From contig DEAM01000027.1 of NCBI GenBank assembly GCA_002347035.1, positions 32,261 to 96,260 of the forward strand: a stretch of 64,000 bases of DNA. Reading direction: 5' to 3'. Shown in pieces: positions 8,601 through 17,845 of the stretch. Source of the stretch: Gemmatimonadales bacterium UBA2982. GTDB taxonomy: Bacteria; Gemmatimonadota; Gemmatimonadetes; Longimicrobiales; Gaopeijiaceae. Position 1 is the stretch's first letter; each line of letters opens with the position of its first letter. The position numbers and the translations under genes were made by a program. The notes under the pieces are model-generated. The model made no database searches. It was not told the origin of the DNA and saw only the letters and a program-made list of their open reading frames with translations.

Positions 8601-8898
8601 AAAGTCCAAGCGATGCACGGATCAGTGGACTAATGCGATCAGGTGTCCATGGGGGATCAAAGGTAAGCTTAACTTCGGCACCCTCCACACCCTCCACACC
8701 CTCAATCGCTGTTTTAGCGTCTTCAACGATCTGTCCAGCCACAGGGCAAAGCGGTGAAGTGAGAGAGATTGTCGTCTCTACTTTCCCTCCAATAACCTCG
8801 ATGTCATAGACCAGCCCCAGTACAACGAGGTCCAAACCCAACTCGGGGTCTTTTACTCCCTTGAGGGCATTACGTACGTCTTTTTCAGTGACTGCCAT
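8599..8898 (-). CDS. DUF59/MIP18-family Fe-S cluster assembly factor
   Basis: This 99-residue protein is a stand-alone DUF59 domain, the fold shared by SufT, PaaD-type proteins and MIP18. Family members help mature iron-sulfur proteins. It has the family features: KDPELGLDLVVLGLVYD near the N-terminus and the conserved cysteine (Cys51) in SPLCPVAGQI, followed by the FDPPWTPDRISP element. The protein is the right length for a single-domain member. It lies 50 kb from the suf operon of this window but probably works in the same process. Confidence 0.9.
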   Translation of the reverse strand: MAVTEKDVRNALKGVKDPELGLDLVVLGLVYDIEVIGGKVETTISLTSPLCPVAGQIVEDAKTAIEGVEGVEGAEVKLTFDPPWTPDRISPLIRASLGL

Positions 8899-9005
8899 CC
8901 GGTTCAGCTCCGATTAGATCGACTAGCGTCATATTGTGGTGCAAACGACTGCTGGCACCGTGATTCCCCTCCGGTTGCTATCAGCGTTTCCGGGGAATGC
9001 ACGGC

Positions 9006-10400
9006 TTATACCTGTCCCTCCTCTCCGCCGGACACTGCTAGTCCGCCCGCCGGATCCGTAGCACTCGGTGCATCTGGGTTGAGACCTTTGGGTAGCGCCC
9101 TAAATACACCTCTCAAAATCCAGACTGTCCCGACAATGATTAGTCCCAACATTGTCCAACGCAGCAGCGTCGCGGTGAAGCTCACGTCCATCACGGGCGC
9201 ACTAAAGTCATAAAGAATCAGTTCACTTCCTCGCTCAGTCATCCAGTGCCAGCCCGTATGCGCCAAAAAAGCCGAGAGCACGATGGTACCCATCACCTCA
9301 GGCAACCAACGACTAAATAGGAAATTCAGCACGGGGATCGTTAGAGCAAGCACAAATAGCTGGCCCAGTTCCACTCCCACGTTGAAGGATAGGAGCGAGG
9401 TCAGTAGATGGGCGCCAGCAAACTGCAACGACTCAGAAAGCGCGAATGAGAAGCCAAACCCGTGGATAAGCCCAAACCCAAAAGCGATCATCCAGCGTCT
9501 GTGCAACTTCGCGCCAATAATATTCTCAAACGCCATGAAGACTATTGAGAGCGCGATCAGCGTTTCGATCAATGGTGGAAACCAGAGAACGTTAGGCGCC
9601 AGACCAAGAGCCGAGGCAATTAACGTGATCGAATGCGCGATCGTAAAGGAGGTCACAATCGGTACTAACGCCCAAAAACTCCTGAATGGAACGACTAGGC
9701 AGAACAGAAAGAGTAGATGGTCGATCCCGTCGAGGATGTGATCAAAACCTAGAACTATGAACCGCCACGCAGCCTGGTGCCAACGCGGATCTAGCCGGAA
9801 GAGGCCGAGGTTGCCGGTGTACTGGAACGCACGCTCAGCGCCACCCGCCGGCAAAAAGCGAAGGACAGTGAGTGTCCGGATCCCGAGATGGGCCCACCTT
9901 GCATCGATCGTAAATTCTGATTCCTCAGACATGATCGGCCACTCCAGGAGCACATCTAGCATTGCCTGCTGAAGTGGAAGCTCGGTAGTCGGAGGCAACT
10001 GAGCTGACCGGACATTGGCTAAGGCAGTCTCATAGCTCTCAAATGCTCGGTCACCGGGGAAGGCAATCCGTACCTCAGTGACTTCAGGAAGGCCGAGCGA
10101 CGTATCACCCTCAAACATCACTACGTAATTCCTTACCCACTGAACCGCAGCTTCCTGGCTGAGCTCTGTGGCCTCTTCGATCTCGAGATAGCCAGGATCG
10201 CGAACTGGAAAAATGTAGTCGCGCATCGAAGGGAGTGGCACTCGGACGAGAGCCCTGATGACGTCACCCTCGGGGGCCACAAAGGCCTGCAGGGTGACAT
10301 CAGCCGGTATTTCATGGGCTTCGCCCGACCATGTCGGCAATAGAAGCACAAGGCCCACGATAAGCGCGGCGATGCGTCGAAAACGAATGGAGTCAGACAT
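9006..10400 (-). CDS. HupE/UreJ-like membrane protein with extracytoplasmic N-terminal domain
   Basis: The protein (464 aa) has a signal peptide ending near residue 28 and an extracytoplasmic domain of about 180 residues. It then has a block of six or seven membrane helices resembling HupE/UreJ, proteins associated with nickel or cobalt uptake for hydrogenase and urease. Histidine-rich motifs typical of this block are present: FDHILDGIDHLLFLF and GLIHGFGFSFAL. No hydrogenase or urease genes are in the window, so its metal and purpose are open. Long versions with a periplasmic N-terminal domain are common outside hydrogenase operons. Confidence 0.8.
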   Translation of the reverse strand: MSDSIRFRRIAALIVGLVLLLPTWSGEAHEIPADVTLQAFVAPEGDVIRALVRVPLPSMRDYIFPVRDPGYLEIEEATELSQEAAVQWVRNYVVMFEGDTSLGLPEVTEVRIAFPGDRAFESYETALANVRSAQLPPTTELPLQQAMLDVLLEWPIMSEESEFTIDARWAHLGIRTLTVLRFLPAGGAERAFQYTGNLGLFRLDPRWHQAAWRFIVLGFDHILDGIDHLLFLFCLVVPFRSFWALVPIVTSFTIAHSITLIASALGLAPNVLWFPPLIETLIALSIVFMAFENIIGAKLHRRWMIAFGFGLIHGFGFSFALSESLQFAGAHLLTSLLSFNVGVELGQLFVLALTIPVLNFLFSRWLPEVMGTIVLSAFLAHTGWHWMTERGSELILYDFSAPVMDVSFTATLLRWTMLGLIIVGTVWILRGVFRALPKGLNPDAPSATDPAGGLAVSGGEEGQV

Positions 10401-10500
10401 AGAGGTGAAGCTACCAGAATCGAACCTGCTTAGGCTACCTCATCATATTAACCTATAAAATGATTGCCGGAACGCTTCTGAGAGTGTAGGCTTCCCGTCC

Positions 10501-10515
10501 GGGCCAAATTGGCCC
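10501..10515. promoter_or_regulatory. 15-bp palindrome in a divergent promoter region
   Basis: GGGCCAAATTGGCCC is a perfect dyad (7 bp arms around one base) located 29 bp before the NHL-propeller start and 101 bp before the HupE-like start. Its symmetry and placement fit an operator for a dimeric regulator. No regulator gene is adjacent, so this is a guess. Confidence 0.3.
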
Positions 10516-10543
10516 TGCTCTTTTCTTGCAGGGAGATGGATCG

Positions 10544-11767
10544 ATGCAGAAGCGCAACTTGACCTACGGTGTGGCTCTTGTAGCCCTGATCACGGTCGTC
10601 GCGTGCGCCGCTGAGGCAATGGATGACATGGCTGCCGCGGCACCAGGAGACGTACCGCTGTTCCAGGTAGACCCATTCTGGCCAAAGCCGTTACCACAGA
10701 ACTGGCTTATCGGCCCCACCATCGGTGTGGACGTTGATTCCAATGACCATATATGGATCGTCCATAGGAATACGGAGAATCAGTTTGCAGCCCGTACCGA
10801 GATCGGCCTAGCCCAAGATCCACCGCTAGCCTCCTGCTGCCAACCAGGATTCCCGGTCATGCGCTTTGATCAGGACGGAAACCTCGTTGACGCGTGGGGA
10901 GGTCCTGGAACGGAAACCGGCGACTATACATGGCCAGAGTCAAACCACGGAATCACCGTGGACAACATGGGTAATGTCTGGATCGGCGGAAATGGCGGCC
11001 AGGACCGCCACATCCTTAAGTTCACCAGCAGCGGCGAGTTTCTCGGCCAGTTTGGTGAACCCGGAGCAGCGATCGACAGCAACAGCGACACCAATTTCGG
11101 CATGGTTGCTAAGGTCTCCTTCGACGAGGAGAACAATGAAATCTATGTAGCCGACGGATACGCCAATCAGCGAGTTGCTGTTCTTGATGCTACGAGTGGG
11201 GACATGAAACGCTACTGGGGAGCATACGGGAACAGGCCTACCGACGAGCGTCCACCAGCATATGTCCCAGGTGAGACACCGCCGCAGGACTTCCGGACTC
11301 CTGTCCACTGCGCAGACCGGGCCAACGACGGCATGGTTTACGTATGTGACCGCCCGTCCAACCGGATATCGGTGTTTACGACTGAGGGTGAATTCGTCAA
11401 GGAATCAATCATCGCTCCAGCAACTCTGTCTCAGGGTTCAACATGGGATGTGGACTTCTCACCGGACCCCGGACAGCAGTTCATGTACATGGCTGACGGT
11501 CAGAACATGAAGGTCTATGTGATGGACCGTGAGTCTCTTGAAGTGCTCTATAGCTTCGGGGACGGTGGCCGCCAGCCTGGATTGTTCTTTGCGCCGCACT
11601 CCATTGCGGTCGACACGGATGGCAACATCTACACCACCGAAACCTACGAAGGGTCACGGCTCCAGAAATTTGTGAACATGGGAATGGGCCCGAACCCCGG
11701 TGGAGACATTGGTCCAGCATGGCCTGCAGACCGTAAGAGCGGAGAATACGGATGGCGGTTCAACTAG
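10544..11767 (+). CDS. NHL-repeat beta-propeller lipoprotein (peptidyl-amidating-lyase-like)
   Basis: The mature protein is an NHL-type beta-propeller similar to the lyase half of peptidylglycine amidating enzymes. Bacterial versions are widely annotated as 6-bladed propeller proteins of unknown function. The frame is open from a TTG at 10526. The ATG at 10544 is preferred because GGGAG lies about 8 nt upstream and it gives a clean signal peptide with lipobox VVAC (Cys21). Blade motifs recur: GVDVDSNDHIWIVHR, GITVDNMGNVWIGG, IAVDTDGNIYTTE. A catalytic role is unproven; it may bind ligands in the periplasm. A strong terminator follows. Confidence 0.82.
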   Translation: MQKRNLTYGVALVALITVVACAAEAMDDMAAAAPGDVPLFQVDPFWPKPLPQNWLIGPTIGVDVDSNDHIWIVHRNTENQFAARTEIGLAQDPPLASCCQPGFPVMRFDQDGNLVDAWGGPGTETGDYTWPESNHGITVDNMGNVWIGGNGGQDRHILKFTSSGEFLGQFGEPGAAIDSNSDTNFGMVAKVSFDEENNEIYVADGYANQRVAVLDATSGDMKRYWGAYGNRPTDERPPAYVPGETPPQDFRTPVHCADRANDGMVYVCDRPSNRISVFTTEGEFVKESIIAPATLSQGSTWDVDFSPDPGQQFMYMADGQNMKVYVMDRESLEVLYSFGDGGRQPGLFFAPHSIAVDTDGNIYTTETYEGSRLQKFVNMGMGPNPGGDIGPAWPADRKSGEYGWRFN

Positions 11768-11790
11768 GCTAAGTCCCGCTGCAGAAATTA

Positions 11791-11821
11791 GACGGCCCCG
11801 CCCTGGAAGGGTGGGGCCGTC
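11791..11821 (+). terminator. Rho-independent terminator
   Basis: A 13-bp GC-rich stem (GACGGCCCCGCCC pairing with GGGTGGGGCCGTC, one G-T pair) with loop TGGAA is followed by ATTTTTT. It lies 24 bp after the NHL-propeller stop and is the clearest intrinsic terminator in the window. Confidence 0.9.
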
Positions 11822-11890
11822 ATTTTTTATAAGATTGGCAAACAGCTAAAACAAACCAAACGATTATCCCCTCGTCTGGCAGACCCTTAG

Positions 11891-12940
11891 CTAGCCCACC
11901 AGAAGAATGACCACCACAGCTAGTGCCACAAGCACTGCCAAGATGATCCCGACGATAGAGTTCGCCCCGTAGCTGCCATCCGAGACAGCTTCTTTGGCAC
12001 TCTCAACGATAGGTAGAGGCTCTTCTTCCAAATCTTCCGCCTGAAGTGCCACTTCACTGAAATGCTCAGAATCGGCTTCAGGGCTGTATGAAAGGATTTC
12101 CTTGGAGGGTGGAGTAGCTCGAGGGACCTGACCGTACTCGGCTATAGCAACGGAGATGTTGTCATCACTTCCACCTTCAAAGGCTTCTATAACTAATGAC
12201 TTCACTGCATCCTGAGGAGCTAGTGACTTAGTGAACAGATCCCTTAGTTGTTGATCACGAAGCACCTTATACAACCCATCTGAACAAATTAGGAAAGCGG
12301 TATCTTGCTCAATCAGAGAGGGACCGAGAACATCGACCTCTACTTCTTCTTGCGTGCCAATAGCGCGAGTTAGGACGTCCTTCCATGGAGTACGCATCGC
12401 CTCATCCTCAGACTGGCCTTGCTTGATCGCTTCCGCCATGAACGAATGATCCTCAGTCAGTTGTTGAATCTCATCAGAAGAGATCTGATAACCACGGCTG
12501 TCCCCCACGTTGGCGATCATGTATTCGTCACCATCCAGGAGCAGGGCAACGAGGGTAGTTCCCATGCCTTCCTGGCCAGGTTCAGTACCGCCGCTGTGGA
12601 CGCGCTCATTTGCTAACCGAAAGGCAGCGGCGAGTCCCTCTCCATCTTCCAGTGCTGAGACCAACGTTTCCAGTGCGAGATCACTAGCCACTTCCCCTGC
12701 TGCATGTCCACCCATCCCGTCCGCTACAGCAACAAGGGTTCGTCCATCTGAGAGGTTCTCTGCAAAAACCGAATCCTCTTGGTATGGTCTTCGCCCTGCG
12801 ATTGACTCTACAGCAAGCCGTGGCGAATCAGCCAACCGTCCACCCTTAGTAAGAAAAGGAAGGCCAGAAAGAGCATACAGATAGATCTCCCGGTGAGATG
12901 GAGCAAGAACACTCTTGGTTGCCCAAGATCCTAGAGCCAT
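11891..12940 (-). CDS. PP2C-type Ser/Thr protein phosphatase with C-terminal membrane anchor
   Basis: A PP2C (PPM) phosphatase that removes phosphate from Ser/Thr residues using two metal ions. Family motifs appear in order: YQEDS, VADGMGGHAAGE, GTTLV, VGDSRGY, LTEDHS, FLICSDGLYKVL and GSDDNISVAI. The metal-binding Asp residues are all present. The domain spans about residues 45-270. An acidic linker follows, then a single hydrophobic helix (about 322-346) that should anchor it to the inner membrane with the catalytic domain in the cytoplasm. No Ser/Thr kinase gene is adjacent. The N-terminal 40 residues are unusual and the true start may be internal. Confidence 0.88.
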   Translation of the reverse strand: MALGSWATKSVLAPSHREIYLYALSGLPFLTKGGRLADSPRLAVESIAGRRPYQEDSVFAENLSDGRTLVAVADGMGGHAAGEVASDLALETLVSALEDGEGLAAAFRLANERVHSGGTEPGQEGMGTTLVALLLDGDEYMIANVGDSRGYQISSDEIQQLTEDHSFMAEAIKQGQSEDEAMRTPWKDVLTRAIGTQEEVEVDVLGPSLIEQDTAFLICSDGLYKVLRDQQLRDLFTKSLAPQDAVKSLVIEAFEGGSDDNISVAIAEYGQVPRATPPSKEILSYSPEADSEHFSEVALQAEDLEEEPLPIVESAKEAVSDGSYGANSIVGIILAVLVALAVVVILLVG

Positions 12941-13141
12941 GGAGATAATTCACATTGATTCAGGATAGACGATCCCATATTAGAAGCTTGCTCCCCCTGT
13001 TGTTGATTGGATCAATGCCCACCAACATCATGCCAGCACTTCATCGCTAGTCCAAAGACTAAGCGGGTTGAGACCTGACTAACGGTTGCGTCATCCCGTC
13101 CTTCGCTGGAGCTTGGCGCTAACCTGAGGAGAGCAAATAGC

Positions 13142-13270
13142 ATGTTACATGAAGGACCCCACCGGGAAGACACTCAGCCAAAATTCCAACGCACGCTCAT
13201 AAATGTCCTGATTGTTCAGGTCGTGGTTCTCGTAATTCTTGGCTTCCTCCAGATGTTCTACGCCGCCTAG
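13142..13270 (+). CDS. 42-aa single-span membrane peptide ahead of the SSS symporter
   Basis: This ORF is short but well supported. ATG at 13142 has a TGAGGAGAG Shine-Dalgarno 8 nt upstream, the stop is TAG at 13268-13270, and the symporter ATG follows 6 nt later. The peptide has a charged, hydrophilic N-terminus (MLHEGPHREDTQPKF) and one strongly hydrophobic helix (residues about 20-40, LINVLIVQVVVLVILGFLQ). The arrangement is that of a small accessory subunit of a transporter. Small subunits are known next to several sodium-coupled symporter families, but I do not recognise this one. Confidence 0.7.
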   Translation: MLHEGPHREDTQPKFQRTLINVLIVQVVVLVILGFLQMFYAA

Positions 13271-13276
13271 CTGAAT

Positions 13277-14950
13277 ATGCACTGGATCAACTGGTTGATT
13301 GTGGTTGTTTACCTCGCCTATGTCATAGTTGACGGGGTCCGAAAGTCGAAGGACACGGATACCATATCAGGCTATTTCGTAGCTAACAAAAGTCTTGCTT
13401 GGTGGGTCGTTGGCCTAAGTGTAATGGCCACCCAACTCTCTGCCGTCACGATGATTGGCACAACGGGACAGGGTGCCACAGACGGGATCCGCTTTGTCCA
13501 GATCTACTTTGGGCTACCCCTGGCAATGGTGATCCTAGGCGTGACTATCGTCCCAATGCTCCATGGCTCTGGAGTTTACACGGCATACGAGTATTTGGAG
13601 CGTAGATTCGATGCGAAAACTCGGTCGTTTACTGCCTTGCTCTTTCTACTGTCCCGCGGGATGTCATGCGGCACGATTCTCGCTGCACCAGCAGTCGTTT
13701 TCAGTGCCATCTTCGGCCTTCCACTTGTATGGAGCGTAGCACTGATTGGCATTCCAACCGTGATTTACACCATGATAGGAGGCGTTCAAGCTGTTGCTTG
13801 GGCGGATGTCAAGCAGATGGTCCTGATCATTGTAGCTCTGCTTGCAGTCATGGTCGTGCTTGTGATTCAGATGCCGGTTAGTCCGAATGATGCTCTCCGG
13901 ATTGCTGGCTCTACCGGAAGACTCCAGGCTTTCGATTTCTCATTCAATATCAATGAGACATACACGTTTTGGTCGGGTGTCATCGGTGGGACATTCCTGA
14001 TGCTCTCATATTTTGGTACCGACCAGAGTCAGGTTCAGCGCTTTCTCACAGCCCGGTCTGTCAACGAAGCCAAGAACTCGCTTCTTATGAGTGCCTACTG
14101 GAAGATCCCATTACAAGGGCTGGTGCTGGTGGTGGGAATTGGAGTGTTCGTCTACTACCAGTTTGTGCGCCCTCCGTTGCTCTACAACCCTGCCCATGAA
14201 GCAGCGGTAGTAGCGGATCGCGGTTCAGCCTACTCTGCCCTCGAGCGTCGTTATTCTGATGCCTTTACCCTTCGGGAGTCTGCAGCGCTCGCAGTTGCGG
14301 ATGCTGACGAAGACACTCTTCGAGCTGATGCTATAGCGACTTTTCTTGAGAGAGACGGTGAGATCGAATCTCTTCGAGCTGAAGCACTCGCACTTGCAGG
14401 CGAAGTCACGGATGAGGCAACCAGTGACGTAAATTACATCGTCCCCCGCTTCGTGTTATCGGAGTTGCCAATCGGCTTAGCGGGACTTTTCATCGCGGGA
14501 GTGCTGGCGGCGGCGATGTCGTCTATTGCGGCCGAACTGAACGCGCTCGCCACTGCTAGCGTCATCGACTTTTACCGACGTTGGGTGAATCCTGACGCCC
14601 TAGATTCTCATCTACTCAGAGTCTCTAAAGGTGCAACCGCGTTTTGGGGGATCTTTGCTTGTGTGGTTGCCACTTATGCTGCCACGCTCGGATCTCTCAT
14701 AGAGGTTGTAAACCGCTTCGGATCATTTTTCTATGGCTCAATCCTTGGCGTTTTTCTACTGGCAATGATCCCTCGGGCCAAAGGATGGGGTGCCTTTCTC
14801 GGCCTTATTTCAGGTATGACAACCGTGGGATATTTCAACTTCAGAACCGACGTTGCGTATCTATGGCAAAATCTTATCGGCGCCGCAGTAGTGCTCGCGG
14901 TCGGCATCGCACTTGGCAGCTTTGGAGAAAAGAGTAAGAGCGAAGCTTAG
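13277..14950 (+). CDS. Sodium:solute symporter (SSS/SLC5 family)
   Basis: A LeuT-fold sodium-coupled uptake protein (557 aa, about 13-14 helices). Typical SSS features: the GYFVANKSLAWWVVGLSVMATQLSAVT segment of TM1/TM2, GGVQAVAWADVKQ, and FGTDQSQVQRFLTA after TM6. The substrate cannot be deduced; SSS members carry sugars, amino acids, acetate, pantothenate, sialic acid and others. Residues about 305-385 form a hydrophilic, Ala/Glu/Asp-rich, probably helical insert between two helices that is longer than usual. The gene is co-transcribed with the 42-aa membrane peptide and converges on the PIG-L gene with 5 bp between the stops. Confidence 0.9.
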   Translation: MHWINWLIVVVYLAYVIVDGVRKSKDTDTISGYFVANKSLAWWVVGLSVMATQLSAVTMIGTTGQGATDGIRFVQIYFGLPLAMVILGVTIVPMLHGSGVYTAYEYLERRFDAKTRSFTALLFLLSRGMSCGTILAAPAVVFSAIFGLPLVWSVALIGIPTVIYTMIGGVQAVAWADVKQMVLIIVALLAVMVVLVIQMPVSPNDALRIAGSTGRLQAFDFSFNINETYTFWSGVIGGTFLMLSYFGTDQSQVQRFLTARSVNEAKNSLLMSAYWKIPLQGLVLVVGIGVFVYYQFVRPPLLYNPAHEAAVVADRGSAYSALERRYSDAFTLRESAALAVADADEDTLRADAIATFLERDGEIESLRAEALALAGEVTDEATSDVNYIVPRFVLSELPIGLAGLFIAGVLAAAMSSIAAELNALATASVIDFYRRWVNPDALDSHLLRVSKGATAFWGIFACVVATYAATLGSLIEVVNRFGSFFYGSILGVFLLAMIPRAKGWGAFLGLISGMTTVGYFNFRTDVAYLWQNLIGAAVVLAVGIALGSFGEKSKSEA

Positions 14951-14955
14951 GGATG

Positions 14956-17619
14956 CTACTGTCGCGCCGCGTAGGCCCTCCAATCAGCAGCATCCACTGA
15001 AATCAAATTCGCAAAAAGCCGGTACGCTCCTGGCACGCGGGCTGACCATTGTCGGAAGAACGAGAGGGCCGTAAACACGAAGATGCCCTCACCGACTTGG
15101 GTTACAAGCAAGGAACCATGGCGTGGCTCTTCCCCAGGGTCATTAAGCTCCAAAATAGGCTCGTATGAGTCATCCCAGTCTGACGCGAAGTACAGCCCAC
15201 GCTCCTGCACCCACCCCTCAAAATCATCCTCCCCGATACGGTTGGGAGACATGAGGATGGGAGCTTCTGGGTCTAGCATACGAATTGGTGCTGTCTCGTC
15301 AGCCACACGTGGCGAGCCCCTGCCAGTCCGCAAGGGCCTCGGAGCCAGGCTTCCAAATGGGCCGCGGTTGTACTGAGCTACTATCGTCCCCCCTGCACGA
15401 GCGAAATCAAGCAATTGGTCACTCGCAGCCTGAAGAGCCTCACGCGTCTCATAAGACCTGACTCCAAGTACAATTGCGTCGAAAGTAGCAAAGTCACCAG
15501 CACGAAGCTGATCGTCGTTAAGTACTTCGACTCCAACTCCTAGCTGACGAATTGCCTCTGGCCCACTGTCCCCTGAACCCATCACATATCCTACGTGCAG
15601 ACCTTCTGCGACCGACACTGGCACGACTGTCACCGTCACCTCAGCCGGAGAGAATAGAGCAGCACGCTCAACGTGATCGTAATCAATGAGAGAGTACCCT
15701 TCCGAATACGAATTACCCTCATCCGTCCTCGCTTGGACCTGAAACACGTGCTCTCCAGCCATGGCACTGCCAAATGGAGTGATACGGAAAGTCAATGTGC
15801 GCTCTGACCCAGCCTCCGGAAGATCGAACGCGTGAGAATTGGGGGTAGCTGACCAGCCGCTTGGGATCTGCAGAGACAAGTGGCCACGACTACCTCCCTC
15901 TGCCTCGTTCCTCAATACAACCGACACTGACGCTGGCTCGGAGCGGCTAGCCGGCCATACGACCCCCCGAGGCATTACCTCCACCGATACACTTGGTACG
16001 ATAAGTACTGGCTCCTCGAACTGGCCCAGGCCGGGGTCAACACCCACATAACGCCATGAAGCGGATGTAGAGACTCGCGGAGCCGCGGACTGACCACCGA
16101 GCTGTGCTTCGAATGACACCGAAGCACCCACGGGTTCAGGATCACGAGGCAGGCCCCAGAGATCTGGTTCGTCAGGCCAACGATACCAAGCGCCGTCGCG
16201 ATTTTCCCGCAGGTAGTAGAGCTTTGACAGGTCTGCATCAGAAGGCACATTGACGTGATACGTCCAGGTCACAAGCGAACCAGGTATGACGGAGCCATCA
16301 AGCTCAAGACCCTCAACAGACACCTCCGAGACATCCCAGCCATAAGCCACATCGAGATCAATAGCAGGTTCGACAAGACTGAAGTCACTTGCATTCCATA
16401 GGCGGGCCATCACAGTCGCCACCTGACCTGGAACGACTAACTCATCATCCACTATGAGGTCGAAACTGAGACCGGAAGCAGCCATAAAGGCTTGAGTTAC
16501 TAGTTCGATCTTCCGTCCGAGTGCCGCATATAGTTCTGTGTCACCTTCGCCATCCGAAGCCGCCAAAGCCTGTTGAAGATGCCTGACCGCCTCACCTAAG
16601 TCACCGGCGATGACAGATGGGTTCAAGCCAAATCCCTCCACAGCCCGGCGAACCGAGGTGCGATAAGATTCGAGGTGCCTCCGGGTCGCAGCCGCCTCTG
16701 CCATGGGCAAGACCGCTGTAAGACCAACTAGCGTCGTATCGACACCCTCAAACATCCCTCCGTCTTCCCCTCCCACTCGACTCTCAATAAAGCGGACGCC
16801 AGTTGCTCGAAGTCCAGGTGCCTGGATTGCACCCATATCTTGAGAACGATGCTGGCTCCGACTCTCGCGGGATAGTTGATACAGTGAGCGCCCCAGTAAG
16901 GGGTCCCGGGACCCCATCTGGATCTGGATCGCATCAGCTGGAGGATCACCACCACTCCGAAAAAAGCCACGGGCTGATTCGTATAGTTTTGCCGGAGCCC
17001 AGGCCTCTACGCCCCGCGAAAGCTGATCCGAAAAGCGACTCGGATCTCCAGCAGCTGAAAAAGCCTGCCTGGCCATAATACCCGCTGCCTGGTGCTGTCC
17101 GTGCCCGTCCCGTGGGGTGCCACTGAAAACCGAGACGACTACATGAGGCCGAAATTGACGGATAACCCATACCACATCAGAAAGAAGCTCTTCATTTGGC
17201 CATAACGACAAAGCTTCATCCGCGCTTTTCGAGTAGCCGTAGTCAAACGCTCGCGTGAAGAACTGGGCACCACCATCCAGACTCCGGGAAGCCACGAGTT
17301 CGCCCGAGCGGATGACCCCCAGACCCTCGAATAGCTCTGGCCCAATAAGGTTCTGCCCGCCACCACCTCTTGTCAGAGAGAGATAGGCGGTCTCGACACC
17401 CCAGCCACGTGCCAAGGTAGTTAAGAGGCCCGTATCCTCGTCGTCCGGATGCGCCCCGATCATAAGAACACGCTTCACACCATCTAGCTGCCGGAGAAGG
17501 AGTCCCGTAGCAACTGCACCGTTGCCCTCCATCGATTGAGCGGCTAACGGACTACTAAGCACCAGCCCTATTAACAGGGTCACGAAGAATCGATGAAATC
17601 CTCTGAGCCTCATATGCAT
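14956..17619 (-). CDS. Large exported PIG-L-family deacetylase with C-terminal accessory domains
   Basis: The N-terminus has a signal peptide ending PLAAQ. Next comes a PIG-L/LmbE N-acetylglucosaminyl deacetylase domain (about 45-290) with the zinc motif AHPDDED and the second His motif GHGQHQAAG. The following 350 residues are beta-rich and include an immunoglobulin-like segment of the NEW3 kind (PSGWSATPNSHAFDLPEAGSE region). The C-terminal 200 residues look like an amidotransferase/ThuA-like alpha-beta domain (GYVMGSGDSGPEAIRQLG, then FDAIVLGVRSYETRE). It probably acts on extracellular or periplasmic N-acetylated sugars. Internal minus-strand neighbours are absent, so it is transcribed alone. 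Confidence 0.87.
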   Translation of the reverse strand: MHMRLRGFHRFFVTLLIGLVLSSPLAAQSMEGNGAVATGLLLRQLDGVKRVLMIGAHPDDEDTGLLTTLARGWGVETAYLSLTRGGGGQNLIGPELFEGLGVIRSGELVASRSLDGGAQFFTRAFDYGYSKSADEALSLWPNEELLSDVVWVIRQFRPHVVVSVFSGTPRDGHGQHQAAGIMARQAFSAAGDPSRFSDQLSRGVEAWAPAKLYESARGFFRSGGDPPADAIQIQMGSRDPLLGRSLYQLSRESRSQHRSQDMGAIQAPGLRATGVRFIESRVGGEDGGMFEGVDTTLVGLTAVLPMAEAAATRRHLESYRTSVRRAVEGFGLNPSVIAGDLGEAVRHLQQALAASDGEGDTELYAALGRKIELVTQAFMAASGLSFDLIVDDELVVPGQVATVMARLWNASDFSLVEPAIDLDVAYGWDVSEVSVEGLELDGSVIPGSLVTWTYHVNVPSDADLSKLYYLRENRDGAWYRWPDEPDLWGLPRDPEPVGASVSFEAQLGGQSAAPRVSTSASWRYVGVDPGLGQFEEPVLIVPSVSVEVMPRGVVWPASRSEPASVSVVLRNEAEGGSRGHLSLQIPSGWSATPNSHAFDLPEAGSERTLTFRITPFGSAMAGEHVFQVQARTDEGNSYSEGYSLIDYDHVERAALFSPAEVTVTVVPVSVAEGLHVGYVMGSGDSGPEAIRQLGVGVEVLNDDQLRAGDFATFDAIVLGVRSYETREALQAASDQLLDFARAGGTIVAQYNRGPFGSLAPRPLRTGRGSPRVADETAPIRMLDPEAPILMSPNRIGEDDFEGWVQERGLYFASDWDDSYEPILELNDPGEEPRHGSLLVTQVGEGIFVFTALSFFRQWSARVPGAYRLFANLISVDAADWRAYAARQ

Positions 17620-17845
17620 TCCAGTCTCATTTTGCCACGCTTTCCTGAACGCGGAAGCAAAAGATAGACCTAGGACCTGCTGGGGGAACAGATGAACTTA
17701 TACAGGTGCCTATCCCGGAGCCTGCCCCTGCTAGGGTGATAGTCTAGATCACTGCCTGTTGGGAGCCCAAAGCTCGGAATATCTTGGGCACGCTTATGCC
17801 ACTCTATAGAGCCACTTTCACTGGTAACTTGCCGGAGCGCATTTA

